64,000 nt of DNA from Yersinia similis. Its GTDB lineage: Bacteria > Pseudomonadota > Gammaproteobacteria > Enterobacterales > Enterobacteriaceae. Location of the stretch: NCBI RefSeq assembly GCF_001053095.1, contig NZ_CGBP01000024.1:1-64000 (forward strand), given 5' to 3'. How positions within the stretch are numbered: position 1 is the first letter of the stretch; each line of letters starts with the position of its first letter. The notes under the pieces were generated by a model. That model ran no database searches, was not told the DNA's origin, and saw only the letters and a list, made by a program, of their open reading frames with translations. A program made the translations under genes and the position numbers. Shown piece by piece: positions 61,845 to 64,000 of this stretch.

Positions 61845-61995
61845 ACGTCACTCCACAGAATTGCTAATAAAAACATCACCGATAACAGTGCATTATAACC
61901 AATGTACCAATACACTCTATCTTTGGTTGAACCCGAACTTTTGGTTAAGCCAGATTTCGTCGTCAAACCATAACGTTACTGTGGGCCATAGCGCA

Positions 61996-62069
61996 CACCT
62001 ATCACCTATCACCTATCACCTATCACCTATCACCTATCACCTATCACCTATCACCTATCACCTATCACC
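61996..62069. repeat. Heptamer minisatellite (CACCTAT), 10.6 copies
   Basis: Ten perfect copies of CACCTAT (61996-62065) plus a partial CACC. It lies 152 bp upstream of the ychE start and 627 bp upstream of adhE. Perfect short tandem arrays like this expand and contract by slippage; 7-bp arrays are used in Y. pestis strain typing. Confidence 0.97.
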
Positions 62070-62412
62070 ATAAAAATTGCTCTGAATTAAATAGAGAACA
62101 GCTATTAAGTAAAAATAAGTAAGAAATAGTTAACCGCGCGACTCACTGCCTCATCCCTACAGCCTTTTCCACTAAAAAATGCCGTATTGACGATGCCCAG
62201 CGAGGTCGCGCGTTAATGTAATAGAATTAGTCATAGGAATCTATTGAATAAACCAGCATTTATAATCAATTTATCCTATCAGGTTAAAATGGTTTTTTTG
62301 TTAATTAATGGTAATAGCAAGGTTATGTTAACGTCATCAAACATCACTTAACCACCAGTAATGATAGACATTCTCAATAAATGATTGCTGAATGGTGTCA
62401 GCTTGGTGTTTT

Positions 62413-62428
62413 TGTGATTTAAATCACG
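62413..62428 (+). promoter_or_regulatory. CRP/FNR-like palindrome upstream of adhE
   Basis: TGTGATTTAAATCACG contains the perfect 14-bp palindrome GTGATTT/AAATCAC. It matches the CRP consensus TGTGA-N6-TCACA at nine of ten positions and also has FNR-like TGAT-N4-ATCA. It lies 268 bp upstream of the adhE start codon. Confidence 0.6.
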
Positions 62429-62695
62429 AAAATTATACCTAAGAATAGTTAAGCTCAGAGCCGTAATAAAGCATAGAACCACTAAAAAAGTGAGAGATTG
62501 AGGTTGAAATAAGTATTTTCTCCCTTATTTTACCCTAAGCAGACTAGGAGCTCTTTCAGTAAATCAGCCGTAAGAATGAGAAAGTAAGTTATAAAAACTA
62601 TCTCTATTCGACCATACAGCACGCTATAGCCTGTCTATACTAGTTGCTTCAACGGCTCATTTATTAAAAGAGTTTAACATTATCAGGAGAGCATT

Positions 62696-64000
62696 ATGGC
62701 TGTAACGAATGTCGCTGAACTTAACGAGCTAGTAGCACGCGTCAAGAAAGCCCAGCGCGAGTATGCCAACTTTTCGCAAGAGCAAGTTGATAAAATCTTC
62801 CGTGCTGCAGCATTAGCAGCTGCGGATGCCCGTATTCCGTTAGCCAAACTGGCTGTAACAGAATCTGGCATGGGTATTGTTGAAGACAAAGTGATCAAAA
62901 ACCACTTTGCTTCTGAATATATTTACAATGCTTATAAAGATGAAAAAACCTGTGGTATTTTGTGCGAAGATAAGACCTTCGGTACTATCACCATCGCAGA
63001 ACCTATTGGTCTGATCTGCGGTATCGTACCAACCACTAACCCGACGTCTACCGCTATTTTTAAAGCACTGATTAGCTTGAAGACACGTAACGGTATTATC
63101 TTCTCCCCGCATCCTCGTGCTAAAGACGCAACCAATAAAGCCGCAGATATCGTGCTTCAAGCCGCTATCGCAGCAGGTGCGCCAGCAGATATTATTGGTT
63201 GGATTGATGCACCAACAGTTGAATTGTCTAATCAACTGATGCACCACCCAGACATTAATCTTATTCTGGCAACCGGTGGGCCAGGTATGGTTAAAGCAGC
63301 ATATAGCTCTGGTAAACCTGCCATCGGTGTAGGTGCGGGTAATACTCCGGTCGTCGTTGACGAAACTGCAGATATTAAGCGTGTTGTCGCATCTATTCTG
63401 ATGTCTAAAACCTTTGATAACGGTGTCATATGCGCGTCAGAGCAGTCTATCATTGTTGTTGATTCGGTTTACGATGCTGTTCGCGAGCGTTTTGCTTCTC
63501 ATGGTGGCTACCTGTTACAAGGTAAAGAGTTGAAAGCCGTTCAGGATATTATTCTGAAAAATGGCGGTCTAAACGCAGCCATTGTGGGACAGCCAGCACC
63601 TAAGATCGCTGAGATGGCTGGCATTAAAGTGCCAAGCAACACCAAGATCCTTATTGGTGAAGTTAAAGTTGTCGATGAATCAGAGCCATTCGCTCATGAA
63701 AAGCTGTCGCCTACTCTGGCAATGTATCGTGCGAAGAACTTTGAAGAAGCGGTTGAAAAAGCAGAGAAACTGGTGGAGATGGGCGGTATCGGTCATACCT
63801 CTTGCCTGTACACCGACCAAGATAACCAGACTGCACGCGTTAAGTATTTCGGCGATAAAATGAAGACCGCCCGAATTCTAATTAACACCCCTGCCTCTCA
63901 AGGTGGTATCGGTGACTTGTATAACTTCAAGCTGGCACCGTCTCTGACGCTGGGTTGTGGTTCTTGGGGTGGTAACTCCATCTCTGAAAACGTCGGTCCG
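62696..64000 (+). CDS. adhE: Bifunctional aldehyde-alcohol dehydrogenase AdhE (partial, N-terminal)
   Basis: The first 435 codons are present and the window ends inside the gene. AdhE reduces acetyl-CoA to acetaldehyde and ethanol in anaerobic growth and forms spirosomes. The visible part is the N-terminal aldehyde dehydrogenase domain: PTTNPTSTAIFKALISLKTRN (about 120-140), and catalytic Cys near residue 246 in FDNGVICASEQS. The iron-dependent alcohol dehydrogenase half lies outside. AGGAGAG is 5 nt from ATG 62696. Confidence 0.97.
   Translation, partial: MAVTNVAELNELVARVKKAQREYANFSQEQVDKIFRAAALAAADARIPLAKLAVTESGMGIVEDKVIKNHFASEYIYNAYKDEKTCGILCEDKTFGTITIAEPIGLICGIVPTTNPTSTAIFKALISLKTRNGIIFSPHPRAKDATNKAADIVLQAAIAAGAPADIIGWIDAPTVELSNQLMHHPDINLILATGGPGMVKAAYSSGKPAIGVGAGNTPVVVDETADIKRVVASILMSKTFDNGVICASEQSIIVVDSVYDAVRERFASHGGYLLQGKELKAVQDIILKNGGLNAAIVGQPAPKIAEMAGIKVPSNTKILIGEVKVVDESEPFAHEKLSPTLAMYRAKNFEEAVEKAEKLVEMGGIGHTSCLYTDQDNQTARVKYFGDKMKTARILINTPASQGGIGDLYNFKLAPSLTLGCGSWGGNSISENVGP

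Larger units (their letters stand above)
61845..62695. other. Divergent intergenic region between ychE and adhE
   Basis: 851 bp. It contains the heptamer tandem repeat and a CRP/FNR-like palindrome, listed separately, and the adhE promoter region. A + strand open frame from 61861 runs through the repeat and is not a gene. The remainder is AT-rich and unassigned. Confidence 0.5.

Noticed and set aside
61996-62069. CRISPR array
   Set aside because: The repeat unit is 7 bp with no spacers; it is a minisatellite.
61861-62073. 70-codon ORF through the heptamer repeat
   Set aside because: The repeated peptide (TYHLSPI) is simply the 21-bp translation cycle of the 7-bp unit; no ribosome-binding site and length would vary with copy number.

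Overview
The window is a chromosomal segment of a gamma-proteobacterium, most likely Yersinia of the pseudotuberculosis/pestis group. The assignment is by recognition, not by search. It rests on near-complete protein correspondence with the E. coli nth, rnb, trp, tonB, cls and opp neighbourhoods, a trpG that is not fused to trpD, ERIC elements in intergenic DNA, and a 7-bp minisatellite of the kind used for strain typing in this group. No phage, transposase, CRISPR array, tRNA or rRNA was seen.

Layout. 1-4.7 kb: end of the rsx/rnf electron-transport operon (rsxC end, rsxD, rsxG, rsxE) running into nth, interrupted after rsxC by an antisense MarA/Rob-like regulator. 4.8-7.2 kb: a two-gene catabolic unit (ACS-type MFS carrier and D-erythronate dehydrogenase-like enzyme) behind a tandem operator-like repeat. 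7.8-15.2 kb: rnb, cstA with its small YbdD/YjiX partner, fsa, a DUF2164 protein, araD, osmB. 15.4-20.9 kb: yciH-pyrF, lapA-lapB, pgpB, ribA, with a small ribbon-helix-helix gene between pyrF and lapB. 21-35.8 kb: acnA, an unrecognised AT-rich gene, cysB, topA, yciN, sohB, yciK-btuR, rluB, yciO-rnm. 35.9-42.9 kb: complete tryptophan operon trpL-E-G-D-C(F)-B-A with promoter/operator and attenuator. 43.2-53.7 kb: BON lipoprotein, ompW, yciC, a SulP transporter, yciB, yciA, tonB, yciI, two small unknown or poorly known genes, yciY, clsA, yciU. 54-64 kb: a small exported protein, oppABCDF, ychE, the minisatellite, and the first 435 codons of adhE.

Functionally this is mostly conserved housekeeping: redox (rsx), DNA repair and topology (nth, topA), RNA decay (rnb, rnm), translation and RNA modification (yciH, rluB), cofactor and nucleotide synthesis (ribA, pyrF, btuR), envelope lipids and LPS control (lapAB, pgpB, clsA), amino-acid synthesis and peptide uptake (trp, cysB, opp), and carbon metabolism (acnA, cstA, fsa, araD, adhE). 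The accessory content is small AT-rich genes at junctions of the conserved blocks (about 0.2-1.6, 16.6-17.4, 24.2-25.3 and 54.0-54.5 kb) plus five ERIC or ERIC-like repeats.

I found no convincing undescribed multi-gene system. The best leads are cis-acting or small: the antisense regulator with a cysteine cluster inside rsx, a tandem TTGT-N5-ACAA operator, a 12-codon leader ORF before osmB, a perfect 12-bp hairpin next to the ompW start, the unknown 285-aa protein, and the 10-copy heptamer repeat between ychE and adhE.
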